64,000 nt of DNA, from NCBI GenBank assembly GCA_963822615.1, contig CAWGIM010000001.1:744001-808000 (forward strand), in the 5' to 3' direction. Every line of letters starts with the position of its first letter. Positions within the stretch are counted from its first letter, which is position 1. The stretch comes from Trebonia sp963822615 (GTDB taxonomy: Bacteria > Actinomycetota > Actinomycetes > Streptosporangiales > Streptosporangiaceae). Positions 63,220 to 64,000 of this stretch are shown in pieces. Below the pieces are notes generated by a model, which saw nothing but the letters and a program-made list of their open reading frames with translations, was not told where the DNA came from and did not search any database. The translations under genes and the position numbers were made by a program.

Positions 63220-63667
63220 CCAGGCGGGCCGGGTCTGGGCGATGATGCGCGAGCTGGCCGAGAACTACCCGCCCAAGGAAGCCCTGCGGGCGGCGCTGAA
63301 CCTGGGCCGCGGCAGTGGCCGGGTGAAGGCCCTGTGGTGGCTGGCCGAGGGGCCGCTGTCGCTGAGCGCGCTGGCCGAGGCGGTGGGGGTGGACGCGCCC
63401 TACGCCACCCTGATCGTGGACAGCCTGGAGCAGCGCGGCCTGGTCGAGCGACGCACCGACCCGGCCGACCGGCGCCGCAAGCTGGTCGCGCTGACCGCCG
63501 ACGGCCTCGCCGCCGCCCAGCTCTCGCTGCAGGTCAGGCGGCAGCCGCCGCCCGGGTTCGGTACGCTCACGGCGGCCGACCTGGACACGCTGGAAAACCT
63601 GGTCAGCCGGATCGCCGACGGCAGCCGCCAGGCCAGCGAGGCCAGCCAGGCCAGCCCGGCCGGGTAA
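63194..63667 (+). CDS. MarR-family regulator of the MFS pump
   Basis: This protein has 157 residues. The winged HTH is recognised by VKALWWLAEGPLSLSALAEAVGVDAPYATLIVDSLEQ, then the wing GLVERRTDPADRRRKLVALTADG. The GTG at 63194 overlaps the end of the MFS gene by 26 bases, so the pump and regulator are made from one message. Autoregulation through the inverted repeat at 61659-61691 is inferred. The C-terminal tail is alanine/serine/glutamine-rich. Confidence 0.88.
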   Translation: MTRQPEAGDQAGRVWAMMRELAENYPPKEALRAALNLGRGSGRVKALWWLAEGPLSLSALAEAVGVDAPYATLIVDSLEQRGLVERRTDPADRRRKLVALTADGLAAAQLSLQVRRQPPPGFGTLTAADLDTLENLVSRIADGSRQASEASQASPAG

Positions 63668-63674
63668 CGGCGGG

Positions 63675-64000
63675 TTACTCGAACGCGTCCGGGTCGCCCG
63701 CGCCGCGCCGGACGATCTCCGGCTCATCGCCGGAGAAGTCGATCACGGTGGTCGGCTCGGTGCCGCAGTCACCCGAGTCCAGCACCGCGTCGAGGACGCC
63801 GCCGAGCTCCTCGTTGATCTCCCAGCCCTGGGTCATCGGCTCGTCCTGGCCCGGCAGCAGCAGCGTGCTCGACACCAGCGGCTCACCCAGCTCGGCCAGC
63901 AGCGCCTGGGTCACCAGGTGATCCGGGATCCGCACGCCGACCGTCTTCTTGCCCGGGTGCTGCAGCCGCCGCGGCACCTCCTTGGTGGCGGGCAGGATGA
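63675..64000 (-). CDS. YciO/YrdC/Sua5-family protein, 3' part only
   Basis: About 108 C-terminal residues are visible; the N-terminus lies beyond the right edge. Recognised segments are LPATKEVPRRLQHPGKKTVGVRIPD, then LLAELGEPLVSSTLLLPG and DCGTEPTTVIDFSGDEPEIVRRG. This pattern matches YciO more than the full Sua5/TsaC, which makes threonylcarbamoyl-AMP for tRNA modification. Subfamily assignment needs the missing part. Confidence 0.85.
   Translation of the reverse strand, partial: ILPATKEVPRRLQHPGKKTVGVRIPDHLVTQALLAELGEPLVSSTLLLPGQDEPMTQGWEINEELGGVLDAVLDSGDCGTEPTTVIDFSGDEPEIVRRGAGDPDAFE

Overview
This window is GC-rich chromosomal DNA from an actinobacterium. Coding is dense, GTG starts are frequent and stop/start overlaps (GTGA, ATGA, TTGA) are common. 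Lineage markers include the sufRBDC-Rieske-SUT operon, an acVLRF1-type release factor, a Scr1/DUF5753 regulator, a DUF222-HNH gene, a MalT-like LuxR (LAL) regulator, SseB, and an ABC-ctaA block. I cannot name the genus from sequence alone. I see no rRNA, tRNA, CRISPR array, insertion sequence or prophage.

Layout. (1) 0-11.7 kb: two form I aerobic carbon monoxide dehydrogenase (CODH) clusters, both ordered coxM-coxS-coxL, transcribed away from a LysR-type gene between them. Both large subunits carry the form I active-site motif AYxCSFR. Cluster 1 (minus strand) continues into an XdhC-YHS maturation factor, a CoxG-like protein and five consecutive small single-helix membrane proteins that run off the left edge. 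Cluster 2 (plus strand) is bare MSL. (2) 11.7-17.6 kb: a DUF5753 regulator, a 36-residue ORF coupled to a cyclase-like protein, a frameshifted multi-pass membrane protein, RidA and a divergent ureohydrolase. (3) 17.7-22 kb: a sulfonate/nitrate-type ABC importer, a lipoprotein and a sulfotransferase-like protein. (4) 22-28.6 kb: an ABC exporter, a small HTH protein, an ABC-F ATPase, acVLRF1, SseB and a lipoprotein. (5) 28.7-35.4 kb: the suf Fe-S assembly operon. Its promoter region carries a SufR box over the start codon and a CRP-like site centred 61.5 bp upstream. (6) 35.5-50.3 kb: a block whose five transcription units each carry a copy of the palindrome TCACCCGCNGCGGGTGA with a -10-like hexamer exactly 22 bp downstream. 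The units are DUF1269-membrane protein-GAP, the LAL regulator, DUF7144-GAP, arylsulfatase-FGE and DUF2252. (7) 50.5-56.4 kb: DUF952, a metallophosphoesterase, an ABC-2 exporter, EamA and heme A synthase. (8) 56.4-64 kb: a RelA/SpoT-family protein with a degenerate synthetase domain, a CipC-like protein, a frameshifted enoyl-CoA hydratase, a HEAGH peptidase, GNAT, DinB, an MFS-MarR pair, and the 3' part of a YciO/YrdC gene.

How it fits together. The two CODHs would oxidise trace CO and feed electrons to the respiratory chain, and the CoxG-like and small membrane proteins are candidates for membrane coupling. In Mycobacterium tuberculosis, suf and the ABC-ctaA genes are near neighbours in the same divergent orientation. 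Here the palindrome-controlled block lies between them, which suggests insertion of a self-contained regulon into a conserved neighbourhood. The regulon is the best candidate for an undescribed system.

Sequence quality. Several otherwise intact genes (the GT-C-like gene, sufS, eamA, enoyl-CoA hydratase, and one or two positions in the DUF222-HNH gene) are each broken by what looks like one extra base. All shifts are in the same direction, so sequencing or assembly insertions are more likely than decay.
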